Source: Athripsodes cinereus (taxonomy: Eukaryota; Arthropoda; Insecta; Trichoptera; Leptoceridae). From it: a DNA stretch of 64,000 nucleotides. Below, one piece after another: positions 40,901-51,449 of this stretch; positions within the stretch are counted from its first letter, which is position 1, and the number at the start of each line of letters is the position of its first letter. The stretch lies in contig OX388305.1 of assembly GCA_947579605.1 (NCBI GenBank), forward strand, positions 38,763,542 to 38,827,541, read 5' to 3'. A program made the position numbers and the translations under genes. The notes below the pieces were generated by a model. That model was not told the origin of the DNA. It did no database searches and was given only the letters and a program-made list of their open reading frames with translations.

Positions 40901-43900
40901 TAGGAGATCTTGTAGTCAACCTAGTTGATGTCCAAGTAGTTGGCGTTGGTGTCCTAGTGGTTAACGTAGTTGATCCTCTAGTAGTCGCTAAAGTAGTGGT
41001 CAACGTAGTTGGTGGTTCGGTTGGTGCCTCAGTAGGTGGTTCGGTAGGTGCCTCTGTGGTAGGTTCAGTAGGTGAATCTGTAGGAGGAGTAGTTGGAGGA
41101 TCAGTTGGCGGTTCTGTTGGAGGATCGGTTGGTGCCTCAGTAGGTGGTTCGGTAGGTGCTTCTGTGGTAGGCTCAGTAGGTGGATCTGTAGGACGATTAG
41201 TTGGAGGATCAGTTGGTGCCCCAGTAGATGGTTCAGTAGGTGGAACTGTAGGAGGATTAGTTGGAGGATCAGTTGGTGGTTCTGTTGGAGAGTTAGTTGG
41301 AGTCTCAGTAGGTGGTTCGGTAGGCAGCTCAGTTGGCGCCTCAGTAGGTGGTTCAGTTGGTGAGTCGGTTGGTGCTACTGTCGTTACATCGGTGGTGATT
41401 GTAGTTATTCTTCGAGTTGTTGATCTTGTAGTATTTGTAGTAGGACCTCTAGTGGTCAATGTAGTTGATGCTCTAGTATTTGTTGTAGTAGAAGCTCTCG
41501 TAGTCAACCTAGTTGATGTTCTTGTAGTTGACGTTGGTATCCTTGTGGTCAACGTAGTCAATGTTCTGGTATTCGTTGTTGTAGGAGATCTTGTAGTCAA
41601 CCTAGTTGATGTCCTAGTAGTCGACGTTGGTATCCTTGTGGTCAACGTAGTCGATGTTCTAGTACTTGTGACTCTTGTTGTCAACCTAGTTGATGTCCTA
41701 GTAGTCGACATTGGTATCTTTGTAGTCAAAGTGGTCAATGTTCTGGTATTCGTTGTAGTAGGAGATCTTGTAGTCAACCTAGTTGATGTCCTAGTAGTCG
41801 ACGTTGGTATCCTTGTGGTCAACGTAGTCGATGTTCTGGTATTCGTTGTTGTAGGAGATCTTGTAGTCAACCTAGTTGATGTTCTAGTAGTTGGTGTAGG
41901 TGTCCTAGTGGTCAACGTAGTTGATCCTCTAGTAGTCGCTAAAGTAGTGGTCAACGTAGTTGGTGGTTCGGTTGGTGACTCAGTAGGTGGTTCGGTAGGT
42001 TCCTCTGTAGGAGGATTTGTTGGAGGATCAGTTGGTGGTTCTGTTGGAGTATCGGTTGGTGCCTCAGTGGGTGGTTCGGTAGGTGCTTCTGTGGTAGGCT
42101 CAGTAGGTGGATCTGTAGGAGGATTAGTTGGAGGATCAGTTGGTGCCCCAGTAGATGGTTCAGTAGGTGGATTTGTTGGAGGATAAGTTGGAGGATCAGT
42201 TGGTGGTTCTGTTGGAGGATCGGTTGGTATCTCAGTAGGTGGTTCAGTAGGTGCCTCTGTAGGAGGATTTGTTTGAGGATCAGTTGGTGGTTCTGTTGGA
42301 GTATCGGTTGGTGCCTCAGTGGGTGGTTCGGTAGGTGCTTCTGTGGTAGGCTCAGTAGGTGGATCTGTAGGAGGATTAGTTGGAGGATCAGTTGGTGCCC
42401 CAGTAGATGGTTCAGTAGGTGGATTTGTTGGAGGATAAGTTGGAGGATCAGTTGGTGGTTCTGTTGGAGGATCGGTTGGTGTCTCAGTAGGTGGTTCAGT
42501 AGGTGCCTCTGTAGGAGGATTTGTTTGAGGATCAGTTGGTGGTTCTGTTGGAGTATCGGTTGGTGCCTCAGTGGGTGGTTCGGTAGGTGCTTCTGTGGTA
42601 GGCTCAGTAGGTGGATCTGTAGGAGGATTAGTTGGAGGATCAGTTGGTGCCCCAGTAGATGGTTCAGTAGGTGGATTTGTTGGAGGATTAGTTGGAGGAT
42701 CAGTTGGTGGTTCTGTTGGAGGATCGGTTGGTGTCTCAGTAGGTGGTTCAGTAGGCGGCTCAGTTGGTGCCTCGGTAGGTGGTTCAGTTGGTGATTCGGT
42801 TGGTTCTACTGTCGTTACATCGGTGGTGATTGTAGTTATTCTTCGAATTGTTGATCTTGTAGGAGCTCTTGTAGTATTTGTAGTAGGAGCTCTAGTGGTC
42901 AATGTAGTTGATGCTCTAGTATTTGTTGTAGTAGAAGCTCTCGTAGTCAACCTAGTTGATGTTCTTGTAGTTGACGTTGGTATCCTAGTGGTCAACGATG
43001 TTGATGTTCTGGTATTCGTTGTTGTAGGAGATCTTGTAGTCAACCTAGTTGATGTCCTAGTAGTTGGCGTTGGTGTCCTAGTGGTCAACGTAGTTGATCC
43101 TCTAGTAGTCGCTATAGTAGTGGTCAACGTAGTTGGTGGTTCGGTTGGTGACTCAGTAGGTGGTTCGGTAGGTGCCTCTGTAGGAGGATTAGTTTGAGGA
43201 TCAGTTGGTGGTTCTGTTGGAGGATCGGTTGGTGCCTCAGTGGGTGGTTCGGTAGGTGCTTCTGTGGTAGGCTCAGTAGGTGGATCTGTTGGAGGATTAG
43301 TTGGAGGATCAGTTGGTGCCCCAGTAGATGGTTCAGTAGGTGGATCTGTAGGAGGATTAGTTGGAGGATCAGTTGGTGGTTCTGTTGGAGGATCGGTTGG
43401 TGCCTCAGTGGGTGGTTTGGTTGGTGCTTCTGTGGTAGGCTCAGTAGGTGGATCTGTAGGAGGATTTGTTGGAAGATCAGTTGTTGCCCCAGTAGATGGT
43501 TCAGTAGGTGGATCTGTAGGAGGATTAGTTGGAGGATCGGTTGGTGTCTCAGTAGGTGGTTCGGTAGGCGGCTCAGTTGGTGCCTCGGTAGGTGGTTCAG
43601 TTGGTGATTCGGTTGAAAGTTCGATTGGTTTTACTGTCGTAACAACAGTGGTGATTGTAGTGATTCTTCGAGTTGTCGATGTTGTAGGAGCTCTTGTAGT
43701 TATTGTATTAGGAGCTCTTGTGGTGAACGTAGTCGATGCTCTAGTATTTGTTGTAGTTTGAGCTCTTGTAGTCAACCTAGTTGATGTCCTAGTAGTCGAC
43801 ATTGGTATCCTTGTGGTCAACGTAGTCGATGTTCTGGTATTCGTTGTTGTAGGAGATCTTGTAGTCAACCTAGTTGATGTCCTAGAAGTTGGCGTTGGTG

Positions 43901-45806
43901 TCCTAGTGGTCAACGTAGTTGATCCTCTTGTAGTCGCTAAAGTAGTGGTCAACGTAGTTGGTGGTTCGGTTGTTGACTCAGTAGGTGGTTCGGTAGGTGC
44001 CTCTGTAGGAGGATTAGTTGGAGGATCAGTTGGTGGTTCTGTTGGAGGATCGGTTGGTGCCTCAGTGGGTGGTTCGGTAGGTGCTTCTGTGGTAGGCTCA
44101 GTAGGTGGATCTGTAGGAGGATTAGTTGGAGGATCAGTTGGTGCCCCAGTAGATGGTTCAGTAGGTGGATCTGTAGGAGGATTAGTTGGAGGATCAGTTG
44201 GTGGTTCTGTTGGAGGATCGGTTGGTGTCTCAGTAGGTGGTTCAGTAGGTGCCTCTGTAGGAGGATTTGTTGGAGGATCAGTTGGTGGTTCTGTTGGAGT
44301 ATCGGTTGGTGCCTCAGTGGGTGGTTCGGTAGGTGCTTCTGTGGTAGGCTCAGTAGGTGGATCTGTAGGAGGATTAGTTGGAGGATCAGTTGGTGCCCCA
44401 GTAGATGGTTCAGTAGGTGGATCTGTAGGAGTATCGGTTGGTGCCTCAGTGGGTGGTTCGGTAGGTGCTTCTGTGGTAGGCTCAGTAGGTGGATCTGTAG
44501 GAGGATTAGTTGGAGGATCAGTTGGTGCCCCAGTAGATGGTTCAGTAGGTGGATTTGTTGGAGGATAAGTTGGAGGATCAGTTGGTGGTTCTGTTGGAGG
44601 ATCGGTTGGTGTCTCAGTAGGTGGTTCAGTAGGTGCCTCTGTAGGAGGATTTGTTTGAGGATCAGTTGGTGGTTCTGTTGGAGTATCGGTTGGTGCCTCA
44701 GTGGGTGGTTCGGTAGGTGCTTCTGTGGTAGGCTCAGTAGGTGGATCTGTAGGAGGATTAGTTGGAGGATCAGTTGGTGCCCCAGTAGATGGTTCAGTAG
44801 GTGGATTTGTTGGAGGATTAGTTGGAGGATCAGTTGGTGGTTCTGTTGGAGGATCGGTTGGTGTCTCAGTAGGTGGTTCAGAAGGCGGCTCAGTTGGTGC
44901 CTCGGTAGGTGGTTCAGTTGGTGATTCGGTTGGTTCTACTGTCGTTACGTCGGTGGTGATTGTAGTTATTCTTCGAATTGTTGATCTTGTAGGAGCTCTT
45001 GTAGTATTTGTAGTAGGAGCTCTAGTGGTCAATGTAGTTGATGCTCTAGTATTTGTTGTAGTAGAAGCTCTCGTAGTCAACCTAGTTGATGTCCTAGTAG
45101 TCGACGTTGGTATCTTTGTGGTCAACGTAGTCGATGTGTTGGTATTCGTTGTAGTAGGAGATCTTGTGGTTAGCCTAGTTGATGTTCTAGTAGTTGGTGT
45201 AGGTGTCCTAGTGGTCAACGTAGTTGATCCTCTTAAAGTTGCTCTAGTAGTGGTCAACGTAGTTGGTGGTTCAGTTGGTGACTGAGTAGGTGGTTCGGTA
45301 GGTGCCTCTATGGTAGGTTCAGTAGGTGGATCTGTAGGAGGATTAGTTGGAGGATCAGTTGGTGGTTCTATTGGAGGATCGGTTGGTGCCTCAGTAGGTG
45401 GTTCAGTTGGTGCCTCAGTAGATGGTTCGGTAGGTGCCTCTGTGGTAGGCTCAGTAGGTGGATCTGTAGGAGCATTAGTTGGAGAATCAGTTGGTGCCTC
45501 AGTAGATGGTTCAGTAGGCGACTCTGTGAGAGGTTCAGCAGGTGGAACTGTAGGAGGATTAGTTGGAGGGTCGGTTGGCGCCTCAGTAGGTGATTCAGTT
45601 GTTGGGTCAATAGGAGAATCAGTAGGTGATTCAGTTGGTAGATCTGTTGGAGCGTTAGTTGTAGGTTCGGTTGGTGGTTCTGTTGGAGGATCGGTAGGTG
45701 TCTCATTAGTTGGTTCGGTAGTTGCCAAGAATTTAGTCGTTGTTGATGTGGTTTGCGTTGTTGTTCTTGTTGTTGGTGGTGGTGTTGCAGCTCTTGCATG
45801 CGAACT
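37377..45806 (-). CDS. Thr/Pro-rich giant mucin-like silk protein, main exon 2 (gene 3)
   Basis: The exon begins after a minus-strand acceptor (CATAATTGCAG ending at 45807) and encodes 2809 residues in phase 0 with the signal exon at 57252-57296, total about 2824. It starts SSHARA, so the ARA motif falls as in gene 2. The body has about eight macro-repeats alternating acidic mucin blocks (PTEPPTEAPTDPPTNPPT) with basic Arg/Thr blocks (TTLTTRTPTPTTRTSTRL). The only mature-region Cys lie in the last 180 residues, in CPSRTTTISTTR units. Thr and Pro dominate, as in secreted gel-forming mucins, so heavy O-glycosylation is expected. The long open frames on the other strand are shadows of the codon pattern. 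Likely a silk or other secreted mucin; family membership is inferred from composition and from its pairing with gene 2. The TTG at 45812 lies in the intron and is not a start. Confidence 0.8.
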   Translation of the reverse strand, partial: SSHARAATPPPTTRTTTQTTSTTTKFLATTEPTNETPTDPPTEPPTEPTTNAPTDLPTESPTDSPIDPTTESPTEAPTDPPTNPPTVPPAEPLTESPTEPSTEAPTDSPTNAPTDPPTEPTTEAPTEPSTEAPTEPPTEAPTDPPIEPPTDPPTNPPTDPPTEPTIEAPTEPPTQSPTEPPTTLTTTRATLRGSTTLTTRTPTPTTRTSTRLTTRSPTTTNTNTSTTLTTKIPTSTTRTSTRLTTRASTTTNTRASTTLTTRAPTTNTTRAPTRSTIRRITTITTDVTTVEPTESPTEPPTEAPTEPPSEPPTETPTDPPTEPPTDPPTNPPTNPPTEPSTGAPTDPPTNPPTDPPTEPTTEAPTEPPTEAPTDTPTEPPTDPQTNPPTEAPTEPPTETPTDPPTEPPTDPPTYPPTNPPTEPSTGAPTDPPTNPPTDPPTEPTTEAPTEPPTEAPTDTPTDPPTEPSTGAPTDPPTNPPTDPPTEPTTEAPTEPPTEAPTDTPTEPPTDPPTNPPTEAPTEPPTETPTDPPTEPPTDPPTNPPTDPPTEPSTGAPTDPPTNPPTDPPTEPTTEAPTEPPTEAPTDPPTEPPTDPPTNPPTEAPTEPPTESTTEPPTTLTTTLATTRGSTTLTTRTPTPTSRTSTRLTTRSPTTTNTRTSTTLTTRIPMSTTRTSTRLTTRAQTTTNTRASTTFTTRAPNTITTRAPTTSTTRRITTITTVVTTVKPIELSTESPTEPPTEAPTEPPTEPPTETPTDPPTNPPTDPPTEPSTGATTDLPTNPPTDPPTEPTTEAPTKPPTEAPTDPPTEPPTDPPTNPPTDPPTEPSTGAPTDPPTNPPTDPPTEPTTEAPTEPPTEAPTDPPTEPPTDPQTNPPTEAPTEPPTESPTEPPTTLTTTIATTRGSTTLTTRTPTPTTRTSTRLTTRSPTTTNTRTSTSLTTRIPTSTTRTSTRLTTRASTTTNTRASTTLTTRAPTTNTTRAPTRSTIRRITTITTDVTTVEPTESPTEPPTEAPTEPPTEPPTETPTDPPTEPPTDPPTNPPTNPPTEPSTGAPTDPPTNPPTDPPTEPTTEAPTEPPTEAPTDTPTEPPTDPQTNPPTEAPTEPPTETPTDPPTEPPTDPPTYPPTNPPTEPSTGAPTDPPTNPPTDPPTEPTTEAPTEPPTEAPTDTPTEPPTDPQTNPPTEAPTEPPTEIPTDPPTEPPTDPPTYPPTNPPTEPSTGAPTDPPTNPPTDPPTEPTTEAPTEPPTEAPTDTPTEPPTDPPTNPPTEEPTEPPTESPTEPPTTLTTTLATTRGSTTLTTRTPTPTTRTSTRLTTRSPTTTNTRTSTTLTTRIPTSTTRTSTRLTTRSPTTTNTRTLTTLTTKIPMSTTRTSTRLTTRVTSTRTSTTLTTRIPTSTTRTSTRLTTRSPTTTNTRTLTTLTTRIPTSTTRTSTRLTTRASTTTNTRASTTLTTRGPTTNTTRSTTRRITTITTDVTTVAPTDSPTEPPTEAPTELPTEPPTETPTNSPTEPPTDPPTNPPTVPPTEPSTGAPTDPPTNRPTDPPTEPTTEAPTEPPTEAPTDPPTEPPTDPPTTPPTDSPTEPTTEAPTEPPTEAPTEPPTTLTTTLATTRGSTTLTTRTPTPTTWTSTRLTTRSPTTTNTRTSTTLTTRIPTSTTRTSTRLTTRSPTTTNTRTSTTLTTKIPMSTTRTSTRLTTRVTSTRTSTTLTTRIPTSTTRTSTRLTTRSPTTTNTRTLTTLTTRIPTSTTRTSTRLTTRASTTTNTRASTTLTTRGPTTNTTRSTTRRITTITTDVTTVAPTDSPTEPPTEAPTELPTEPPTETPTDSPTEPPTDPPTNPPTVPPTEPSTGAPTDPPTNRPTDPPTEPTTEAPTEPPTEAPTDPPTEPPTDPPTTPPTDSPTEPTTEAPTEPPTEAPTEPPTTLTTTRATTRGSTTLTTRTPTPTTWTSTRLTTRSPTTTNTRTSTSLTTKIPMSTTRTSTRLTTRATSTRASTTLTTRIPTSTSRTSTRLTTRSPTTTNTRTSTTLTTRIPTSTTRTSTRLTTRAFTTTNTRASTTLTRSTTRRITTITTDATTVAPTESPTEPPTEAPTEPPTEPPTETPTDPPTKSPTDPPTNPPTVPPTEPPTEAPTDSPTNPPTDPPTEPTTEAPTEPPTEAPTDPPTEPPTDPPTNPPTDSPTEPTTEAPTEPPTEAPTEPPTTLTTTRATTRGSTTLTTRTLTPTTRTSTRLTTRSPTTTNTRTSTTLITRIPTSTTRTSTRVTTRSPTSTNTRTSTTLTTKIPTSTTRTSTRLTTRATSTRTSTTLTTRIPTSTTRTSTRLTTRSPTTTNTRTSTTLITRIPTSTTRTSTRVTTRSPTSTNTRTSTTLTTKIPTSTTRTSTRLTTRAPTTTNTRASTTLTTRIPTSTTRTSTRLTTRALTTTNTRGSTTLTTRIPTPTTRTSTRLTTRASTTTNTRTSTTLTTRAPTRITTRTRTRSTTRRITTITTNVTTVAPTELSTESPTEPPTEAPTEPPTEPPTEAPTDSPTNPPTDPPTEPTTDAPTEPPTQAPTDPPTEPPTDPPTNPPTDPPTESPTETPTEPSTEAPTDHPTTLTTTRATTRASTTLTTRTPTPTSRTSTRLITRAPTTTNTLTSTTLTSRATSKRCPSRTTTISTTSCPSRTTTISTTSCPSRTSTISTTRCPSRTTTLSTTRCPSKTTTISTTICPSRTTTISTTRCPSRTTTISTTRCPSTATTRSTTRCPSRTTIMSSTRFPSRTTTISSTRYLSRNTTISTTGCPIRTTTISTTRYSSRITTILTTICPSRTTTISISRFSK
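40061..41962 (-). repeat. Near-identical 951-bp tandem duplication in gene 3
   Basis: 40061-41011 and 41012-41962 are head-to-tail copies, 317 codons each, differing at only scattered bases. Each contains one complete acidic plus basic macro-repeat. A smaller 252-bp (84-codon) duplication is at about 42251-42754. Confidence 0.85.
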
Positions 45807-48363
45807 CTGCAATTATGAAACATTTTTTTCCAAAAATTCGGTGACCAAAAAAAAATTCTACACATGGCAAAAATTTCCTCAAGTTTAGAAAATATTATTT
45901 TTTCTATGGAAAAAAGTTCTCGACAACGGGTGGGCCCGTAAACTGCGAATGTTCCAAATGAATTTTATTTTTTTACACTAAACGATGACACACTCGGACA
46001 TTTACGGGAGTTTATAAAGAGATTAATAATATTTATCATTCGATTGTTAAAGTGGTCTTTAATGAATCCAATGATACATACGAAACATTTGAAGTGGATA
46101 TTGACTATAGAAAATACGTTTGTGTGCAGGAATACGTACCTACTTCCTTTTAGTGTTAATAGTAAAAAATCATTATGTTTTTTGTATTTAAATATTCGAA
46201 GTATCCGCAATAAGCTAGATGACTTGGAATGTCTTATTAAAAGTTTCCCCAATAAAATCCATATTTTATGTATTTCGGAGACGTGGCTGAGTAGTGAAGA
46301 AGCAAATTATTTTACTCCGCCCGGCTACTCACACTCGTCCTCATGCCGACCTCAAAAAAGAGGTGGCGGCGTCTCAATATTCATTAGCAATGATATTAGT
46401 TATGATCTTCATACTTCTACATCTGACAATGAAAATAGTCTGATTACAATTCACCTTAACAAATTTAATATAAAAATATCTTGTGTTTACAGGGCTCCAC
46501 AATCCAATGCTTTATCTTTTGTGAATTTCTTAGAATCTAAACTAGAGACTGAAAACAATTCCCTAATATTCAGAGACTTTAATATCGATCTGCTTCAAAG
46601 CAATAGTCCCTTAGTGAGAACATATCTGAGAAACATATTGTCGAATGGTTACTGTGTGTTGAATAGTGTGCATGCGGATATGGCCACCAGGGATACATCT
46701 ACATCAAACACTATTATAAATCACGTCTTTACTGATCTTTTACAATTCAAATACTTAATAACTGTACTTTCTGATCCTATTTCGGATCATAATATCTTAA
46801 TAACTGATATATGCATGGATTTGCCTATCTCAATTGAAAAGAAACCTGCCAATAGGACAATTAATAAGATTGACTATGTTAAACTGTGTGATATTCTACG
46901 CATAAATATTTTTTTTGTCAATAATAATCTAAATCCTAATGAAAATTATGAAAACTTTGTGTCTTTTTTTAAAAATGCAATTTAAAATAGTATTATTTCT
47001 TTAAACGTGAAAAATAAACGGCAATAAAAATGGGTTACAGATGAGCTTTTGGAGATGATTAAGCGACGAAATAAAGTCCATGCCAAATATAAATTAAATC
47101 CAAACGATTGTAACTACAGAGCTGAATTTGTTAGATTGAGGAATAGAGTAACTAGTATGAAGTTGGCAATCAAACAAAAATATTATGGAATGAGGTTTGA
47201 CAAAGTCAGTAACGACTCCAGGAAGACCTGGGGCCTGATAAATTCAATGTTATCTAGAAAGCAAAACGAACTTGTTAAAAAAACGATATTGATCGACACG
47301 GATTCTGAAACTGTCAGTGATCCTACATCTGTGTGTGATATCCTTAACAACTATTTCTGTTCGGTAGGCATATCTTTGGCAAAAGATAAACCGCATACAG
47401 CTCCACCTTCCAATGATGCAATGAAAGTTTTTAAACAAATGAGCACTATGTACATGAGACCTGTTCTGGATTAGGAAATTGAAAATATTGTTGGTGGTCT
47501 CAGAAACGATGCTAGTACAGGTGTAGATAATATTGGTATAAAGTTGATAAAATCGACTATCGGTCATATTTTGAAGTATTTAACACAATAATTGGTGAAT
47601 TCTTCGTTAAAAACTGGCATATTCCCAGATGCTTTAAAGATAGCAAAGGTGACACCCATTCACAAGAGTAGTTCTAAAAAAGATTGTACAAATTATAGAC
47701 CAATCTCAGTTCTTCCGACTATTTAAAAAAATTATGAAAGAGTAATTTATAATAGAATAATTGCATTCCTAGAAGAAAATATAATCATTAATTCTAGACA
47801 ACACGGGTTCCGAAAAAACCGAAGTACGGAATCAGCCGTTACTGAACTTCTTACGAGTATCCGATATGTGCAACATAGGGGTCGGTGTGTTCATTGATTT
47901 TAAAAAAGCGTTCGATACTGTGAATCATCAAATAATGTGCAAAAAATTTAACGAAGTTAGAATAAAGGGTAAATGTTTAGATCTTCTGCGGAGTTATTTA
48001 TCAGATCGTAAGCAGTGTGTCCAATTACTTGATACGCATAGTGCATATGAAAGCATCTGTTGTGGAGTCCCACAGGGTTCCATTCTAGGACTAAGGATGG
48101 ATAGGACTAGTCTTTCTGGTATATATTAACGATATGCACAATCTTACTCACCGGAGTCTTGACTCAATATGCAGGTGATTCGTGTCTCATGTACTATGGA
48201 AAGAATGCTGATAGAATATTTGAAAACATCCAGAATGATCTGAATCTTGTGAATGAATGGCTAAATTTTGATAAATTATCAATGAATGTGTCAAAGACAA
48301 ATTATATCATTTTCAAATCACAGCAAAGAACTATAGAATCCTACACCCCCCTATTATTAATTC

Positions 48364-48754
48364 TATCTATCTATTCCCTCACGCCGTATCCCAAGTGGGG
48401 TAGGCAGAGAGAACGGAACGCCAATTAGATCTGTCCTTACATACTTCTTTCGCTTCCTCTACAGTCATACAATTTCTCATGCACGCACGTCGGTTTCTTT
48501 TACTCAAAACACGGCCGTCCTTGAGAATTTGATCTACATGTTCAAGCCATGTAGTTCTCGGACACCCACGCTTCCTCACACCCCTCCTTTCAGCCAAGTA
48601 TATCCTCTTTGTCATTCTTTCCTCTTTCATTCGTTCCACATGACCAAACCATCTCAATTTATTTACACGCATTCTATCCACAACACTCCTCTTGCATCCA
48701 CTCATTTTTCTTATATTAGATAATATATTATATTAGATAATATATTATATTAGA
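48364..48754 (-). mobile_element. 5'-truncated LINE nested in LINE, 12-bp target duplication
   Basis: TATTATTAATTC flanks it at 48352-48363 and 48755-48766. The minus strand encodes SGCKRSVVDRMRVNKLRWFG, VRKRGCPRTTWLEHVDQIL and NWRSVLSAYPTWDTA. The 3' tail is GATAGATAGATAGA. A TAATATATTATATTAGA duplication marks the 5' junction. The host LINE frame resumes on the other side. Confidence 0.85.
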
Positions 48755-49018
48755 TATTATTAATTCAATTGAATTAAAACCTGTTACGACTATAAAATAT
48801 CTCGGTATCACCTTAGATGAATACATTACCTGGAAACCGGATATAAATGCCATCAAAAATAAAATTGCTCCTATCACGGGAGCATTTTACAGGATTTCAA
48901 AATTTTTACCAGTATCCACCAAACGACAAAATATACTTCAGCTTTATTCATTCTCACATTTCTTATTGAAATAGTGTTTGGGGCAACGCTAATAAAACTT
49001 TCTTAGCTGAGTTACAGG

Positions 49019-50304
49019 TAGGGATTGCAATCCCGCACCGTTTTCAATCCCGCGGGATTTTTGCTGGATTGACTCCAATCCAGCGGGATCCCGCTGGATT
49101 ATTAAAAATTGCAAAAAATAACAACATCTTACTGTACATAATTGAATATAACATAAATAACTATACTATCATATATGAATTTGACATAACTAACTATAGG
49201 TACTATTTTTCTTACTAATTCATTATCTAATCAATCAAGTATTATGGAACAAATTTTAAAATATCAAATGAAAAGTCACTTTTCTTTTTAGAAAAATGAT
49301 TTTAAAAAAAATAGCATTAATAGTGTTATCTTCCAAGATACTTCTTAAGGAACTACATATGTAGCCAGCGACCGAAAAGGCTCATTCTGCCCCCACACTA
49401 ATTGTTGGTAAGTCGTGCAACAAAGTCAAATACACTTCTTAAACTCATCACTTTTAAATGCTGCCATTTCTTTTTTCAATATTTTTTCGAAGCATTTCTC
49501 TTGTCCAGTTTCTGTCTGTTTAGTGTAATCTTCATCGTCTTGCTGCATTTCTTATTCCATTTGTAAAGTTAAATTGTTTTCCACATTCAGAGACTGTTGA
49601 CAATTATCTGCAATTACATCACCTACAGCTACAAATTGTACATTTTGAGCGTCTTCTATAATGACTCGATGTAACATGTTTTTCATTTCTTGCCGCAACT
49701 TATTCTTTTTCGGCATTACAAATATTGAATTGCACGTTTTCAACTCTTAGTCATATTTTTTTGGATGCGGAAAATAAATCAACATAGCTGTAATTTCAAT
49801 GCATCTTTCTTTCACTCTTGCACGCAGCGCCCCGGATAGTACATCGCTTAATACTGTGTCTAGCTTCTCTAACTTCTCTAAAATAAATCGAAATGTTATA
49901 TCTGCCGTTATTAGTGTAGACTCTCTTCTGCATAATACTTTACGACCAATTTAAAGGGCTGCAAGCTGTCAATCACGTTTTTGATTTTGTGCGTAAAGTT
50001 TATGTCAGATGCTATGTCGATGAGAGCCTTCTCAATGCAAACTTTGAGACTAAAATCTTTCTAACATACCAAGCAAGCTGTTTTAGCGAGTGCAGCAATA
50101 TAAGATTACGCATAATTCTTTTCCTGTTTCTTCTTTAAGTATTTTTGCAAATATGTATCACCTTTAATTGGCGACTTTCGTAAAATCTTCAGTTTGCGGA
50201 TTCGCACTTGCGGATCCGCAAGCATTTGCGGGATCCCGCAGATCCTAAAATTACGCGGATCCCGCTGGATTGCGGGATCCCACTTTGCTGGATTGCAATC
50301 CCTA
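49019..50304 (-). mobile_element. hAT transposon remnant nested in LINE, perfect 8-bp target duplication
   Basis: TIRs TAGGGATTGCAATCC and GGATTGCAATCCCTA are perfect inverses and GTTACAGG flanks both sides (49011-49018, 50305-50312). The subterminal regions repeat GCGGGATCCCGC-like words. The minus strand carries a broken transposase-like coding region (FRFILEKLEKLDTVLSDVL, ALRARVKERCIEITAMLIYF near 49750-49900; RVIIEDAQNVQFVAVGDV near 49640). Stops and frameshifts make it inactive. Confidence 0.85.
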
Positions 50305-50395
50305 GTTACAGGTAGCGCAAAATAAATCAGTTAAGGTTTTATTATAATAATTTTCGTATGCTTACACCTACACTTGAGGTTTACAATAGAACAAA

Positions 50396-50655
50396 TCGTC
50401 GTTGCATATTCAAAAAGAGACATGTGCACACATTTTTATTTGGGCATACTCTTTTAAAACTGTTCATTAAGGCATTAAAATTGTAGTTTGGACTTTTTAT
50501 TGGCATGTGATATTATTCTTTAAGTATTGAATTTTAATAGTTGATACTAAGAATCACTTTATAAAATGGTTATGATGTCCATTATGAGCAGTTTATTCTG
50601 TAAATGTCAAAACATTTATGAATTCACATGTCCCTTTTTGAATATGCAATGACGA
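50396..50655. mobile_element. MITE nested in LINE
   Basis: TCGTCGTTGCATATTCAAAA, AGAGACATGTG at the left is inverted at the right (CACATGTCCC, TTTTTGAATATGCAATGACGA). No coding content. The LINE C-terminal frame resumes right after it. Confidence 0.75.
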
Positions 50656-51449
50656 AATATTGCCATGTTGGGCAATATATACAAATATGTGTCCACATTG
50701 TTAATATATAAAATACTGAGGGGACACGTAAAAATAAATATGTCCTTCACAACGTGTGACACAACACACTCCTATAGTACAAGACAACGGAGTAACTTTG
50801 TCACAGGTAATGTTAGGACAAACTACGGAAAGCGTAATATTGGTTTTGAGGGTATGCAATTATATAATGCATTGCCAGATGGTCTGAAGTCCATCAAGTC
50901 TTTAAATGCTATTAAAAATGCTCTCGAAAAACATTACTTTGTCGAACCTCAAATGCAGGTGTAATGTATTGTTTAATGACTCAGTGTCTTCTACTGTATT
51001 TTGTTGTATATTCTGCTAACTGCTGTATATCATTATTATTTCAATATTTATTATGTCTTAACAACATAAGTAAATATCTCGCGAATATTTATATTGATCA
51101 ATATGACTGCTCTTGATTTAAAATAGTTATAATTTTCTATTATTCTTTTTTAAACATGTATTTATTATCTTTTCACAGAACTATGTACTATTATGCACTA
51201 TAAATAATATCATTAAAAATAACATAATACTTTATTCTGTATCTGACAATTGGTTTTATTCAAATTTATGTCTTAACTTGAAATACTCTAGTTTTAATGT
51301 TATGCGATATCTTTATACATATTTAAAAAAAATCCTTTTCGTAATATTTGTTGTTGTTTTAAGTTTAATTGTAATTAACATATTAAAGGCTATTGTATAA
51401 AAAATATTATTATATTTTTTCTATTAATGTTTTTTTATTTTTTTTTTAC

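Larger units (their letters stand above)
45957..51420 (+). mobile_element. Non-LTR retrotransposon (APE-type), decayed and split by insertions
   Basis: 46044-46985 encodes an apurinic-type endonuclease domain: LNIRSIRNKLDDLE, CISETWLSSEE, KRGGGVSIFIS, a DFNIDLL motif in which the usual Gly of GDFN is Arg, and SDHNILIT. 47049-47474 continues toward RT. RT pieces follow with frameshifts: a STESAVTE-like block, FIDFKKAFDTVNHQ (about 47893) and CCGVPQGSILG (about 48058); the YADD region is AGD-like and damaged (48165). After the nested elements come TTIKYLGITLDEY (48782), LAELQ and the C-terminal ORF 50665-50964 (TRQRSNFVTGNVRTNYGKRN, GMQLYNALPDGLK). An L2/CR1/Daphne-like assignment is a guess. 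It is sense-opposed to gene 3. Confidence 0.8.

Noticed and set aside
37381..45888. Plus-strand Gly/Ser/Val ORFs (GGSVGASVGG, VVNVVDVLV) opposite gene 3, tempting as a Gly-rich silk or elastin-like protein
   Set aside because: They are complements of PTEPPTDPPT and TTLTTRTST codons and are broken between frames, while the minus frame is open for 8.4 kb.
46044..46985. The 313-residue endonuclease ORF as a host DNA repair gene
   Set aside because: Its motif set and the RT pieces downstream show a LINE ORF2, and the GDFN Gly is replaced.
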